Shown piece by piece: positions 1 through 11,713 of a stretch of 64,000 bases of DNA. The stretch lies in NCBI GenBank assembly GCA_015039315.1, contig WIDE01000005.1, positions 28,833-92,832 on the forward strand, read 5' to 3'. The position numbers were made by a program, and so were the translations under genes. How positions within the stretch are numbered: position 1 is the stretch's first letter; each line of letters opens with the position of its first letter. This stretch comes from Clavulina sp. PMI_390. Its lineage: Eukaryota > Basidiomycota > Agaricomycetes > Cantharellales > Hydnaceae. The notes below the pieces were generated by a model. It saw nothing but the letters and a program-made list of their open reading frames with translations. It searched no databases and had not been told where the DNA came from.

Positions 1-343
1 CCACAGACTCTCTAGAAGAAGAGCGTCTTAATGTAGAGTTTTCAGAGTTGGTGCTCTCCACGCCGCTCGTTGAGGAGAGCGCAGCTGGTAGGCCATCATG
101 GAATGGAATAGTAGATGTCTCGAGCAAAGCATCGGGGCGATGAGGTTGAGGGTTGGTAAGGCCTAGTCGCTGAAGGCCAGCTTGGCCAGAAGGTGTGCTA
201 GGTTCCGCTAAGCTGAGAGTAGTCGGAGATGGAGATGGGGGCGATCGAGCATGTTCCAAAGTCGGTGATTGACTAGCTCCTGAAGAAGGTCCACGAGAGG
301 CACCACCGTCTGCAGGCGCGGTGGTGGTATTAGGTGGGTCCAT
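1..343 (-). CDS. Ser/Pro/Thr-rich protein, N-terminal fragment (runs off window)
   Basis: An ATG at 343-341 on the minus strand opens a frame with no stop to the window edge, about 114 codons. It begins MDPPNTTTAPADGG and is rich in Ser, Pro and Thr, with no recognisable domain. Stretches such as SPPSPSPTT suggest a disordered N-terminal region. Only the first exon or part of it is visible, so function cannot be assigned. The uninterrupted frame and the absence of another explanation support it as real coding sequence; the start codon is the first in-frame ATG. Confidence 0.5.
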   Translation of the reverse strand, partial: MDPPNTTTAPADGGASRGPSSGASQSPTLEHARSPPSPSPTTLSLAEPSTPSGQAGLQRLGLTNPQPHRPDALLETSTIPFHDGLPAALSSTSGVESTNSENSTLRRSSSRESV

Positions 344-870
344 GAAACGAGGCTTTAGATGTGGATGGAGGTCCTCTTTGGGCACGGGGGGGGGCTACTA
401 TTATTGACGTGGGCGTAGAAACGGGCAGTGAAAAGTGTTTGCCCACCCTTTAGGATGTGATTTGCATTTCTTGACCAACCGGAATATATTGCATCACTAA
501 AGACCCTGCATCCCATCAATTTACACCTCCTGTATTTTCTTTTCCCCACCGATTAATATGGTTGAATTGCGGTGAAGCCTGAGGGTGCAACCACAGCCTG
601 CCGGAAAGCCAATTCCGAGTAGCATGGAGATGATACATCTAGGGATCGTGAAACCCTCAAGCTCAGAGAATCAGCAAACGCATCAATCATGTAATGGCTG
701 TCGCAAGGGATGATTTGCCATTGAGTGGGTAAGAATGCATCCGCTCTTCCGAAATGAATGACTGAGCCAAGTGGAAGAACGGGGAGAGGATCATCGATAT
801 GGCGTCGCAAAAGCCCAAACACGAAGAAAAAGAGCGAAAAAAAGTTGCCTGCAACGAGAACAAAAGATTT
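344..870. other. Intergenic, no gene seen
   Basis: Upstream region of the minus-strand gene at the left edge. It contains a short poly-G run near 385-394. Open frames here are short and show no protein-like pattern. Confidence 0.4.
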
Positions 871-962
871 CGACGACTGTAGGACTCGAACCTACGCCCT
901 CAGAGAGGAATTGATAGACGAGTAATTCGAATCAATCGCAGTAACCACTTTGCTAAGCCGTC
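871..962 (-). tRNA. tRNA-Ser(CGA) with intron
   Basis: On the minus strand the acceptor stem GACGGCT (962-956) pairs with AGTCGTC, followed by discriminator G at 871. The T-arm reads GTAGG-TTCGAGT-CCTAC. An ATTGA/TCAAT anticodon stem presents loop TT-CGA-A, with the anticodon at 929-927. A 10-nt intron lies at about 916-925, one base 3' of the anticodon, the canonical position. A long variable arm (CCTCTCTGAGG) shows the type II structure expected of serine tRNAs. Confidence 0.88.
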
Positions 963-1364
963 TTGGTCGGACAGAAGTGACGGAGAGAAATCAAGTCAAT
1001 CAAAATAGCTAGCTCTTATTGTGGCCCCCCTCTTGGCTTTCTGGCTGGGAGGACATGCAGGGTAAATCAGGGATGTGGCCCCTTAATACATATGGGTCTA
1101 TTGCCCTGATGTATATCGTTAGGATGATACAAGTCATGGAGGCATTGAGGTGGGTTCGTGATCATGATGGCATCAAGGCGCACGCTTTCGCCTCAAGACT
1201 GACTGCGGATGAATCTCGCGGAAAATATGGCAATTTACTCTCTTAGTAAATCCCTGCATCGATATTTCCCCTTTTACTATTGGTACGCCGAAATTTGTGG
1301 TGGGGGAACGGTATTGGTCTGCGCGGGCTCTCGCGTCCTCGGCCACAACAAAACACGCCATATA
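963..1364. other. Intergenic, no gene seen
   Basis: Lies between the tRNA-Ser gene and the uncertain ORF starting at 1365. No conserved coding frame, tRNA or repeat was recognised. Confidence 0.35.
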
Positions 1365-2063
1365 ATGAGGGCGCTGTCGGGTCTGGTCATCCTTCTTCTC
1401 TTCGTTTCTGTCTTCTATGCAGGCATAGGGAGCTTCTTCTCCTCTCTCGCATTGGTGCCCTCGCCTGGCGCGAGGCGCACTCCGGAAACTTCACAGCCAC
1501 CGAAGGTCGTCGTTCCTTTTGGCCAGTGGACACACTTACACGCAGAATTCGGCACCAATCTGCTATCCAAAACTTCATCCCAAGCCAGAATTCCAGACTC
1601 ATTATCTTATACCGATCATGACAGTCGAGACAAGTCCATGTCCTCATCCCACTCCCTTTCCCATCGCCACGAAGTTGCTGGACTCACAAATCTTCACGAC
1701 CAGTCCTGGAACGACGTGGGACTTCGCAAAATGCGCAAGCGTACACCTATGTTTGGACTCGGCGTAAATATTCACTCGAATTCTCCCGCGTCTGTCCACC
1801 TAAACCGCCTGGCTTTGGATCCGTCGTCCCCGATCCTTCATTTCGCTGTCGACGCGGTACGAGAGCCCTGTACTTCTGCTGCACGCGTCATCAAAGAATA
1901 CACGCTCCTTGCTATGAAAGAAGCTGGCGATAGCGTAGACTCCGCACCAAAACCCAGGGTATCTTCAAGGGAGTCAAGCTCCAACAGCAGGGGATCGAGT
2001 CGCATTGGTTCGGGAAAAAGGGCTCGCGGAGGACGCAGGCTTCCTGCTCGAGTTGATCATTAG
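1365..2063 (+). CDS. Hypothetical protein with N-terminal membrane anchor
   Basis: An open frame starting at ATG 1365 gives about 232 residues. Residues 4-28 are strongly hydrophobic (LSGLVILLLFVSVFYAGIG), consistent with a signal anchor. The rest is Ser/Arg-rich low complexity, ending in a basic tail (GSGKRARGGRR). No family was recognised. A second frame over 1519-1767 is also open, so the true gene may be spliced differently. The frame extends in-phase upstream to 1209, but the ATG at 1365 puts the hydrophobic segment at the N-terminus. Confidence 0.3.
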   Translation: MRALSGLVILLLFVSVFYAGIGSFFSSLALVPSPGARRTPETSQPPKVVVPFGQWTHLHAEFGTNLLSKTSSQARIPDSLSYTDHDSRDKSMSSSHSLSHRHEVAGLTNLHDQSWNDVGLRKMRKRTPMFGLGVNIHSNSPASVHLNRLALDPSSPILHFAVDAVREPCTSAARVIKEYTLLAMKEAGDSVDSAPKPRVSSRESSSNSRGSSRIGSGKRARGGRRLPARVDH

Positions 2064-2741
2064 CTCATTGGTCAATAGTGCCGCACAAAGAAACCCACCT
2101 TGTGAGTCTAACTTTCTCTCGTCAACTTATGGTTCCTAATGTCCGGGCACCCAGTCATTCTTTATCGATCAATTATAGTTGCATTTCTGCCCGATCGCTT
2201 TGTATCCCTGTTTCGAGGAACAAAAATGTCAAGGTACAATTCCCGCCAAGCATGTTGGTATGAGCAAGCTTTCGTCACAATGACTCATCAGTTGTGCCTG
2301 GCCATCATAGTGCCTCACTTATCCATTCTACGGCTCTGCGTTCTGTCATTTTGACGAAGCTTCCGTGATACTTGCCGCCATCCTTTTATCGTTATATCCC
2401 TTTAGCTCACTAGTACCCGCCTCCAACATCCAATCATCGCTTCCATCGAGCCATTTCATAATCACCATCAGAACGGAACTGAAAGCTGTTTGATTAGGGT
2501 TTGGGAAAAACTTGCAGAATTAGAGGGATGGAATGATGCCGAGAAAGAGGCTAGGAAAGCATAAGCGCTGCAGGATTAGGCAACAAGCGATGCCAATGAA
2601 GGATTGTAACAATAGAAAGTCAGACTTAATATGGAAGAATTGGGATAGGATGGCGACGCAGATGGGTGCGGTACCAAGAAGACAAGAGAGTAGTGATCTT
2701 AACAAGCACGTTGGGAGCAGGAGAGCGAGAGTTCACGCTGA
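2064..2741. other. Intergenic / 3' flank of DCN1, no gene seen
   Basis: No spliced frame with protein-like character was recognised on either strand. It probably contains the 3' UTR of the minus-strand DCN1 gene, whose stop is at 2742. Confidence 0.35.
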
Positions 2742-4534
2742 TCATTGGGCTTTCTTCCATGCAACAAACTCATCGAAGAGCGTTGGCCAACCCTAGAAGC
2801 AAAGAGGAGAGATGAGCGCCAAGACACCTGGAAATAAGTTTGAGAAGGGACGAGCATACCCCATCAGTGTCGTAATCGCTCAGATCTGGTTTCACCGTTG
2901 TAACAAGTTGCCATGTCTACGATAAAGAGGAGGCGATAGCCAGCGTTTAGCTATGTCGAGGAAAAATTATACCATGGGCAAGATCGTACCATGGACCACT
3001 GATCTTTCGTCACACCCTTGTACATCTTTGGAGGTTGACCCTCTTCTCGATCGGGCCCATTCGCTTCCTGGTATAGGGAAGCAATTAGCGATGTCGTGTC
3101 AACCGCGAAGATAATAAATGGGAAATGAGACGAACAGTGATATAAGCGATCAAATCACCAATGACGGAGAAGCGCGGTTTCAAGACGACATCCCACAACG
3201 CCACAGCAGTCTTATAACCAGAAGAGAGGTCAGCCGAAGGTAAGCGCTAACGGAAGCAAAGATCTCACATCGATGTCTATGTTCCGCTGTCCTCTGTAAT
3301 AGCGGTCGTTAGCACCAGCCTCTGAGCTCAATGGTACTATACGCACTCTTGCCGCGATAGCGTGAAGACAAAGAAATATAGGTCTTTCAAAGGTTTAGAC
3401 TTTGCTTGGCTCGCCAGCGTGACCACTGCCTGTCGGTTGTAGGGGTCTTTCTTTGATGGAGACGAAGTGGGTGTGACGTCAGAGAACAGACATGCGTCCA
3501 ATTCTGACATTGCGAGCGCCAATTTCGGTATTGTATCAATCCTGAGAGGTGAATTCAATTTCGTTGAGCCGGATAGAGGATGTTCACAAGGCTGTGAATG
3601 AGACTCACCTATACAAGCCCATCCCATTCATCCACTCGCTCTTGTACACGTTCCCCATTTTTCGTGCCTTGCATACCCACGCGAGTAGAACTGGTCGGAC
3701 CCCCTCCATTGGCATATCAGCAGCTTCGCAGAGTCGCATTAGGCCTTCTGGTGAGATGGTTGGTTCGTCGTCGGGTGCTTCATTATCAACGTATTCCTCA
3801 AAGAGGGCGAGAGCACGGGCGTCGGTGTAGGTAGCAGGGTCCTATGAGGTCCAGGATACATAGTGAGCCAAGCGGGATAGGGAATAGTTATCACTCTGAA
3901 CTCACAAGCTCATCTCTGTCCAGGTTGGTGAAAGATAGAGTGGATGCTTCAGGGTTACAGAATAATTTTGGGGATGAACGGTTGCTACTGACATTGCTTT
4001 AGGGGTCTTCTTTGCTGATTCGCTAAAGGAAAGACATTAGGAACGAAAATAAGCCATAATATATGGCTAAGAGTGACTCACGCCTTTGAAGGTTTGCGTC
4101 CTCCTTTCTTCTTGGTATCGCTGAATCGGCAAAACATGAGCTGTGGGAACCTTGCGTAGTGTTTCAGCAACGACTCACGAAGTTCCGGATTCTGCATCGT
4201 CGTCTACTGTGGTATCGGCCTTCTTCCTCGCCACTCTAGACAAATACACAGCATGAGCACGCGTTTTTGCGTCAAGTTATCAGGATTGAACGATCAACGA
4301 ACCTGGTTTTTTTCTTAGGAGGCTCAATCTCTTCTATGCCCGTCTCGTCGTCACTCGTCGCCTTTACAGCAGCTGCCTTACCGCGCGCTGGGGCGCGTCG
4401 CCCACTTGACGCGGTTCCTTCAGACTTTGTAGCAGTACTCGAAGCTTTTCTCTAGCAGTCAGAATCCCAATTATTTTAGAGGATATACGTGGCATTCATT
4501 AGGCGTGAACCCCAGTGCTCACTTTGGGAGGCAT
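2742..4534 (-). CDS. DCN1: DCN1-like protein (cullin neddylation co-E3)
   Basis: Starts at ATG 4534 (MPPK, then an intron) and ends at TGA 2744-2742, with about ten small exons. The N-terminal ~80 residues are basic/acidic low complexity, including PPKKKTR, a likely nuclear signal; no UBA domain is seen. The potentiating-neddylation domain follows: ALFEEYVD, ISPEGLMRLCEAADM, VLLAWVCKARKMGNV, EWMNGMG, a block at 3351-3530 with LYFFVFTLSRQEGQRNIDID, then TAVALWDVVLKPRF, KDQWSM and DLSDYDTDGGWPTLFDEFV. The acidic patch around DxDGxWP is the family's cullin contact. In the family this protein recruits Nedd8-loaded Ubc12 to cullins. It is head to head with CIA2, with 146 bp between start codons. 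Confidence 0.88.
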
Positions 4535-4680
4535 TGTTAGGGCGTGTGTGTTCGGAGCGTCCGATGGAGAAGTGCCATAGTTCGGCAACACCCGTCGCGG
4601 CCGACACATACCAAAAGCCTGCTCATCACCCACCACTTGCCATTTGAGGATCAAACCCACCTTTCGTGATTATCAACACT

Positions 4681-5414
4681 ATGGAAGCCCCCGCAGATAA
4701 CCCAAATCCAGTGATCTTCAGAGCGAAAAAAGACACTGCACGGGACCCTGCGACGTCCCTGTGGATCAACTCGTACGATGACTTTAGCTCGACGAGCTCA
4801 GAAGAGGACGAGTCTGAGCGCGAGGAAATTGACTCGAATGAAATATATGGTGAGATTTAATTGCGCACTATGAAGACTCACTTGTATCTAAAATCTGCTT
4901 CTCGACAAATTACTCAGACTTGATTCGCTCGATCTCCGATCCGGAGCATCCGACGACAAGTCTTGAGCAACTCGGGGTTGTATCCGCTGAACAGATAACG
5001 GTAACTGGGAATAAAGTGCTCGTACAATTCACTCCCACAGTACCTCATTGTGGTTCTGCCACATTGATTGGTAAGCCCAAATGCTTCCGGACTGTATGCA
5101 CGCGCCTTGAGGACTAACTTTGTGTTATTGTTAGGCCTGACTTTACGGGTGCGATTGTTGCGTGCACTACCCCAGCGGCTCAAGGTGGATGTGATGGTGA
5201 AGGAGGGCACACACCAGAGCGAACTTGCAGGTGCGTGTCGTGGGGTTGGCATTGAGCTCAACTGACAGATTTCGTTGTATCAGTGAACAAGCAGCTTAAT
5301 GATAAGGAACGAGTAGCTGCTGCTCTAGAAAACTCGGCTCTAGCTGATGTTGTTACTACTTGCTTATCGAGCGCTGGGCTACGAGGGAAGGAACGTCTGG
5401 ATACTGTCGCATGA
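4681..5414 (+). CDS. CIA2: Cytosolic iron-sulfur assembly component 2 (MIP18/FAM96 family)
   Basis: Four exons (4681-4849, 4918-5070, 5135-5230, 5284-5414) join in phase to a 182-residue protein. The N-terminal ~60 residues are acidic. The MIP18 domain begins [15 protein letters not shown] and continues [51 protein letters not shown] and [13 protein letters not shown]. The conserved Cys in PHC is present. In the CIA targeting complex this protein works with Met18 and Cia1 to hand Fe-S clusters to nuclear and cytosolic apoproteins such as DNA polymerases and helicases. All splice sites are canonical. Confidence 0.93.
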
Positions 5415-5497
5415 GGCTTGGTTCCTATCTGTATTATCTATAACGGTTGTATCATTAGGATTATTATTACAAAATACCTGTAGCACTACCTCTATTG

Positions 5498-6329
5498 TCA
5501 CCTGAATCGCCTAAACAACCCATTGAGCATGAACGAGCTTTCGATGCGCCCCATGAACACCCTTGAGACGTTTAATGGTTCCGTGGCAATGACACCCAGG
5601 CCAGCAAGCACAGTGCTGATGCCAGCAGAGGCTGTCGCTCTTCGGACAAACGCATTCCGAGCCACACGCTTCCTCCTAGCCTCTGCCTCTTCTTCTGCGT
5701 TTATTGGAACGTCGCCTGAACTGCCATCCATTGCCCGAGCTTTCCAATACCTAAATATTACTCCCGACCCCTCCACAGCATGGAACATAGTTGCCACTAC
5801 AATTCCAGAATACAGAGTCCAGTTCAAGACGGGCCAAATAGCCAGGCCAACCTTGACGAACTCAAAGTCCACCTGGGAAGGGCCGAGAGATGCGATGGGG
5901 AGGGCGGGGGATGTGGGATTGAATCGGTGAAGAGACAGATGAATAGGGAGGAAGGCAATGGCGAGAAGCCATCCGCTTGTCCCTAACGCAGAAGGTGATT
6001 TGGGTAGGCCAATGATAGCTCGTTTTACGAATGCTGCGCTAACGTGAACAGCAAGAGGCAACCAGACAAATAATGGCTCGGTCAAAGCAGTCTGATAGTA
6101 TTCGCGTCCTAGGAGCTGCGGAATTATTTTGAGTTTAATAGTGTTGGAGGCATGGCTAAGAATGGAAAGATTCCCCTACCATGACCTGGGAAGACATCGT
6201 CGATCCCCCAATCAAAGCAAAGGCCGGCGCAGCAACGTGAACGGTGACGAATACAGAGAGGAAAGTGGCACTCCCATGCTGCAGCACGGTGAGTGCCTTG
6301 AGGACACGAAGCTTTGTGAAATATGGCAT
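5498..6329 (-). CDS. MCP1: Mcp1-like mitochondrial membrane protein (DUF1691)
   Basis: Two exons: ATG at 6329-6327 and an intron near 6115-6180 (exon 1 ends at STMSSQVM, exon 2 begins LLGREYYQTAL). The protein is about 256 residues. Hydrophobic segments cover HGSATFLSVFVTVHVAAPAF, FVWLPLAVHVSAAFV, TSGWLLAIAFLPIHLSL and FVKVGLAIWPVLNW. The order HVSA..., SGWLL...H, QVDF matches yeast Mcp1, a mitochondrial outer-membrane protein linked to Vps13 and lipid exchange. The C-terminus holds a charged loop and another hydrophobic stretch. Earlier in-frame starts are GTG or TTG, so the first ATG was chosen. Stops face CIA2 83 bp apart; starts diverge from THOC1 by 292 bp. Confidence 0.75.
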
Positions 6330-6621
6330 TATTCGATATGCCGAGGGGAGATGGTGGTGAATCACCGAGCTGGGTTTGGGAGGACCGTGGGAAAGACCTG
6401 GTAGTCAACAGGTCACAACATCACCCTCCAGCTTCAGCCTGGTACTCCGCCAAATTTCCATCACACTAGCGCTTTGATCAAGCTCGCTCTAACTGTTGAT
6501 TGGGACCGCGATACACCGTGTCGCCGCGCCATAGAGCCGCTACCAGCCACCTAAACACGCTTGGTTCCCTGCTTGTAGCAGTCCTGCACACCCGTCACGC
6601 CCGCTCATTGCTTCGACCAAC

Positions 6622-9393
6622 ATGAGCATGCAAACTGCTCGATCGCTTCTTCAGTCTATCCTAAAACAGCTACCGACCACCCGACCACTCCCACCAGATG
6701 CACTTCAAGCAGTGGTCTCGCAAACCCTTACGAACAGCACGTTCAAGAGCACCATGGCCTGGGAGACCTGTCTAAAGAGCGAAGTGACAAGAATAGTTGT
6801 AAGTTGCATCAATTACATGCTGACCTAACAATGTCTCAAATTGCGTGTCCCTAGAGCCGGCAGGCCCAAGCTGGTACTCCCCTAGATGATGCATATTTTG
6901 AGGCACTCTTCATTAGACTCGACATCACGCTTGCATGTGCAGATCTAGGTGCGTTATCCCTCGTCCTCTTAAAAACACGTACCGCCAATCTCAATCCTCG
7001 ATATATAGAAGCGGCAGAAGCAACATTACCTCTATGGATTCTATCAGACTTATTCGACATGCACACCATCGAGGGCTGCGTTCGTCTCTTCGATTGGTTA
7101 GAGACACGGTCTGAACGTCTAACTAGAGTTCGTCGTATTTCATTCTAGCAGGAAGCACCGCTAACACAACTCCCTTCAGAACATGGTTCCGTCCAAAGGC
7201 AAAGCCCTTGTCCTCCTCCGACAACTCAACAATCTCGTTCGACGAGTGTCAAAAACTGGTGATGTTGTCAAATTCAACGGGAAGATTCTCAATTTCCTCA
7301 GTGGTGCATTCCCCCTCGGAGAGCGAAGTGGGGTGAATCTTCGAGGGGAGTGTGGCCCACAATGGGAAGACGTTCCACTGCCTCCTGGATACATCCCATT
7401 AGAGACTCGCAAAGCCATTGCTCAGGCGGCAGCCTCCGCCGAGTCCTCTTTGCTCGGTGATGCGGCCGCTCCGATGGAAGGCGTTGAGACAGCAACCGGC
7501 GAACCCACCACTACACCAGCTACCCCTGCACCACCTACCGTCAAACTCACCGAAGAAGACGAACTGATCGACTTCTATCAGACCTTCTGGTCCGTCCAGA
7601 AGCCCTTCTCGAACCCGATGTCATTCGAAGATCCCGCCGTCATGCCTATGTTCAAGTCCAATGTCACTCGAGTGTTGCAGGCCCTTGGGGAAGCAACCAA
7701 GAGAGACAGGTTATCGTCCTCTAGCAAAAACACTACTCCTGCCGCTACTGTAGCGGGATCAAAACGCAAGCGCGAGGACGAGAATTCTCTCACTGAGGCG
7801 GCCCCAACAGCGCCAAAGCCAGATGTGAACAAGGATTACTTCTTCGCCAAGTTCCTCACCAACATGGACCTACTAGAGCTCGAGGTGCGGCTCTACTCCT
7901 GAACCCCGTGTAAAGAGCATTTGACCAACGCGACCTTCGCAGATTGCAGATCTTCACTTCCGACGGCAGATCATCATCCAAGTCCTGATTCTCTGCTCCT
8001 ACCTCCGCACATACCAAGCCTCAGAGAAAGAGAAGTGGGCAGCGAAGCCTCGTGTTAATACCACACGGCCTCGACGGCTAGACCTCACCCTCAGCGATGA
8101 AGATGCCAAGTGGGTCCGTGAAACGACGGACAAATGCATGGAGGAGCTTCGGGCACCCATCGGTGGCCTCGGTTTCCGAACATTCCAGGATACAGTGGCT
8201 GACCTTCTAGATCGCGAGAGGGCATGGGTACGTACTCTACCTAGTGGGTCAAGCGCTTGATGAACTCATTGTTTCCTCAACAAGGCACGATGGAAAAATG
8301 ACGGCTGCGTGTCATTCGAAAAACCTCCTTTGCCTCGTTCCGAATTTGAGCAAGCAATGGCCAAACGCCAACGGTTTCTCGAGCCACTGCCACCACTTGA
8401 GCATGCGCTTGGGACGCAGGACCTAACAGATGTGTGGGAGGGTGGCTATCAAGGTCGGGAAGACCTCGAAGATCCTCCTGCCCATACGACGTTTGAGCGT
8501 TATGTCCGTGACTTCAAGTCCCTCAAGACAAGAATCAAGATGAAAGAGATGCAACTCGCGAGAGCTGCAGAGCGAGCCGGTCCTCCCCCTCCCCGTCCCG
8601 CTCCCATTCCTGCCCCTGTTGCCGCCAAACCTATCGAGCGCACTGATACGCCACCCCTTCCTCCCGTTCTTACATCTCCATCACCACATGGCCTTCCCGC
8701 GAAACCCGTCAACCCCTTAGGTATTCAGAGTCGACCTGGTACTCCATCAAATGGCCCCGGTGCGCCAGCAGCTTCATCCTCAACAGCGGGTACCCCAACT
8801 GCCACTCCCGCACGGCCAGCGACCCCGGTCTCCGAGACTCCTGCAGAACCTGTCCCAGCCCCAGCACCGAAAAAGCTCACCGACGCACAGCTCGAGGCTT
8901 TCTTGGAGGTGAGCATTCCTTTCTCCCATGACAAACACTCTCCTCTGACCGGACAATACAATTTTTTCTATCTATCTAGTCGCGAGAGCTTCTTCTCTGG
9001 CGTGGCCTCCGCGCCGCCGCACAAGAAGGCATCCTCCATCAGTTCAATAAGCACAAGGTCAACAAAGACCCAGAAAACGCTTCTACGCTCGTCGACCTGG
9101 AGAGACTTCAAGCGAAAATCCAGACTGCCGAGGCAGATGCCGCAGCTGCAGCCAAAGCTGCCGCCGCATCTCCGGCGATAAATACCTCCGCATCTAACGC
9201 GTCGACCGTGGTTAGCACATCGGCGAGTGGCGAGGATGTGAAAATGGAGAGTGGTGGGGGTGCAGGTGAAGGTATGGAAGTGGACGGGGCTGTGAAGGTG
9301 GAGGATGCGGTGAGCCCCGCTGTGCTTCTTACTTCTGAATCGCCTGTCTCTCCTTCTGCTATGACGGTAGACCCGGTGAAGAAAGAAGAGTGA
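6622..9393 (+). CDS. THOC1: THO complex subunit 1 (Hpr1/THOC1)
   Basis: Multi-exon gene from ATG 6622 (MSMQTARSLLQSILKQLP) to TGA 9393. Diagnostic THOC1 blocks: QLNNLVRRVSKTGDVVKFNG and ILNFLSGAFPLGERSGVNLRGE near 7200-7350; LIDFYQTFWSVQKPFSNP near 7565; YFFAKFLTNMDLLELE, then DLHFRRQIIIQVLILCSYLRTYQ across an intron near 7885-7945. The last exon, from about 8982, reads SRELLLWRGLRAAAQEGI. A Pro/Ala/Thr-rich linker (8575-8880) and an acidic tail ending VDPVKKEE are lineage-specific. THO couples transcription elongation to mRNP assembly and export. No DEATH-like domain was identified by eye. Confidence 0.88.
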
Positions 9394-9666
9394 GAACTGG
9401 TGTCGGTGTTGGCTCACTAGGTACCCAACCCCCTGGGAGTATCTTCTGGGTTTACTTCACTCCTGGATTACACCTGTCATCATGCCTTCGGGATTATTCG
9501 ATCACAGTATATTATGCGGAAGTCTTCAATATTAATTGTTCTGGATCATACATATATACAGATTACAATACACCACTGGCCAGCGATGCGGTGGACACTG
9601 ATACTCATACAGATATGAATCCTGATACGCATTGATCCCTCGTCTTCCTGCCATCTTCGACCCGGC

Positions 9667-11713
9667 TCAAGGCAATCTGAGCATGACAATCCCTGCACGC
9701 TCTGAATCAATGTGCTTCTTCACCTCCTTACTGTCCTTGCTTCGAATAGCAGCAGCGACCAGCAGTGTAAGTGCCTCCTTGGTACGTGCTTGCGCCTTCG
9801 CCTCCTGGCCCAATTCCTTGGTGTCATCGCTTTCCTCTTTAGCATCCCCATCCTTCTCGTCCTCCTTGGGGAACTCGAATCTGTCCCAATCAGCACAGCA
9901 GCTAACGTATTCCATCAGTACATCCACAATACCATCGAACTTCTTCCCCTCCACGACTCCGATCTTATGGAGGTGCTCGAGGGTGAGAGTATCCCATGCC
10001 ATGAGTGGACAGCCGTCTTTGGCGGGAACAACAATAGCAGGAGCACCGTTGAGGAGGCTATACGATATGACAGACTCATGAGGACGAGCAGATGTGGCCC
10101 AGAGTTTACGGTGTGGGCCGATACCAACAAGGAGGATGGCGAGTCGGCGGAGTGGTGGGGCGAGTGGAGGTGTGCTGATGATAGGAGGATCGGCAGGAGG
10201 ATCAGTTGGGACGGGTCCGACATTCGAGCTAGGGTTTGCTTGTGGAGCCTGGGGAGCAGGGGCGGCTTCTGAAATGGATTGTCGTCGAGAAGGGGAAGGG
10301 GAAGGAGATCTGGACCGAGAGACCATCTCGTGCAGCTTATCCTGTCCTACTTTGAGATAACCCTCAGCGGTTTCTTGGCCCTTGCGGAAGTAGTCACCAA
10401 ATCTGTAGTGGCTCTTCTCCTTTGATTCTGCGGGAGGTGTGCCACCTTCTTCAGTTGGTGACTGAAGAGGAACAGGCACGACGGGGGGCGGGAGAGGCTG
10501 AGCAGGCTCCGCAAACGAGATCACAAGGGCGCTCTCGTAAACTAACTGCTGGGCAACTCGATAGTCTGACTGGTGGAATGGACCATGACAGAAAATGATG
10601 TCTGGTTTCATGCTGTGAAGTGTTGATCAGTGCGTGCCAAGAACATATTGGACATGTGGCTCGTACTTGCGAGGAATGCATGGTCTCCGACCAGACGCAT
10701 ACAGAACAGGATTCCACCACCCCTTCTCGATCGATAAGTAGTCACTGATGGAGGAGAATAGACCATCCTTGGCATCGCCTGCATGGACCGACGCTCGAAA
10801 GTACCCCAGTGCCGCATCAAGTTGATTGTGTTTATAGGGTGCCGTGATAAGCAGAGTCTTCACCCCAGTCGTCTCGAGCTTCTTGGAGTGCACAGGGATG
10901 GCATGTTTGACTCCATCCCAGAGAAGATCATTGGCGACCTGGATGATACATATTGGTCGTCCGAGCTTTATTTGGAGAAATTGTATTACTCGCCTTGGTG
11001 CTGATCTCAAATCCTGTGTGTAGGCCCATCTCAACCACAATGCTGTCTCCGATCGTAGAAACGACAGTATCCATCAGTGGGGACATCGCTGGGGCAGCAA
11101 TTGCTGCAGTTCCTCCCTATATCCATATTTCGTGTAATCACCATCATCATACAAGTTCTCGCGGGAGATACTTACTGTGGCGACAACAACAGTGTGGAGA
11201 ATGACATCCCGCCACATAATGCATGGTAATATGAGTGGGGACGAGTCTCCCCACTGATAAGATAGGAAATTAGAGAGAATTATACGGTCATACTAATTAT
11301 AGGTACTCGCCACTGAAAGGCAGATGATGTTCGTCCCAGTTGCCTTGAGGGTCGCAAGACTAGACACCACGATTCGGCCGATCATAGACCCCACTTTCCA
11401 CAGAAGTGGTGTCAGAGTTTTCCTTATATTTATCTTGGATTTAGCTCACCGAGTTTCCTCATCACCCATGGTGCTTGCTAGCAGATAGTGGCCCGACGTC
11501 ATTCACAGATGAATGGGATGCAGAGACGATTATCGATTGCCAAAAGCGATAGATATCCCGAACGTATATTTGAGCGTTTGGTGGTGCGAAGATGTGAGGA
11601 ATTCATGTTGTATACAGCACAATCTTGATGATAGAGCATTGACCCACTTCTTCCTTTTCATAATCGGGAAGACTGGCGGGGTCCGTTGGTTTTAGAGGGG
11701 AAACAGAAGTCAT
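9667..11713 (-). CDS. Unrecognised conserved protein, copy 1 of a paralogue pair
   Basis: Start ATG 11713-11711 (MTSVSPLKPTDPASLPDYEK) was chosen because copy 2 at 52949 begins almost identically. Later exons give QAPWVMRKLVGSMIGRIVVS, SLATLKATGTNIICLSV, WGDSSPLILPCIMWRDV, GGTAAIAAPAMSPLMDTVVS, GVKTLLITAPYKHNQLDAAL and GRRPCIPR; the final exon opens MKPDIIFCHGPFHQSDY. A Pro/Ser-rich linker contains YLKVGQDKLHE. The C-terminal domain has LRRLAILLVGIGPHRKLWAT, GAPAIVVPAKDGCPLMAWDT and ends KHIDSERAGIVMLRLP. I do not recognise the family. Intron positions match copy 2. The stop faces THOC1, 273 bp away. Confidence 0.72.

Noticed and set aside
1209..1364. In-frame extension of the uncertain ORF upstream of ATG 1365
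   Set aside because: It would bury the hydrophobic segment behind about 50 residues without pattern; the anchor-proximal ATG is more plausible.
9712..10272. Plus-strand ORFs over the paralogue copy 1 C-terminus
   Set aside because: Antisense of a conserved frame; the same antisense openness occurs over copy 2 (54267-54992), a codon-usage effect.
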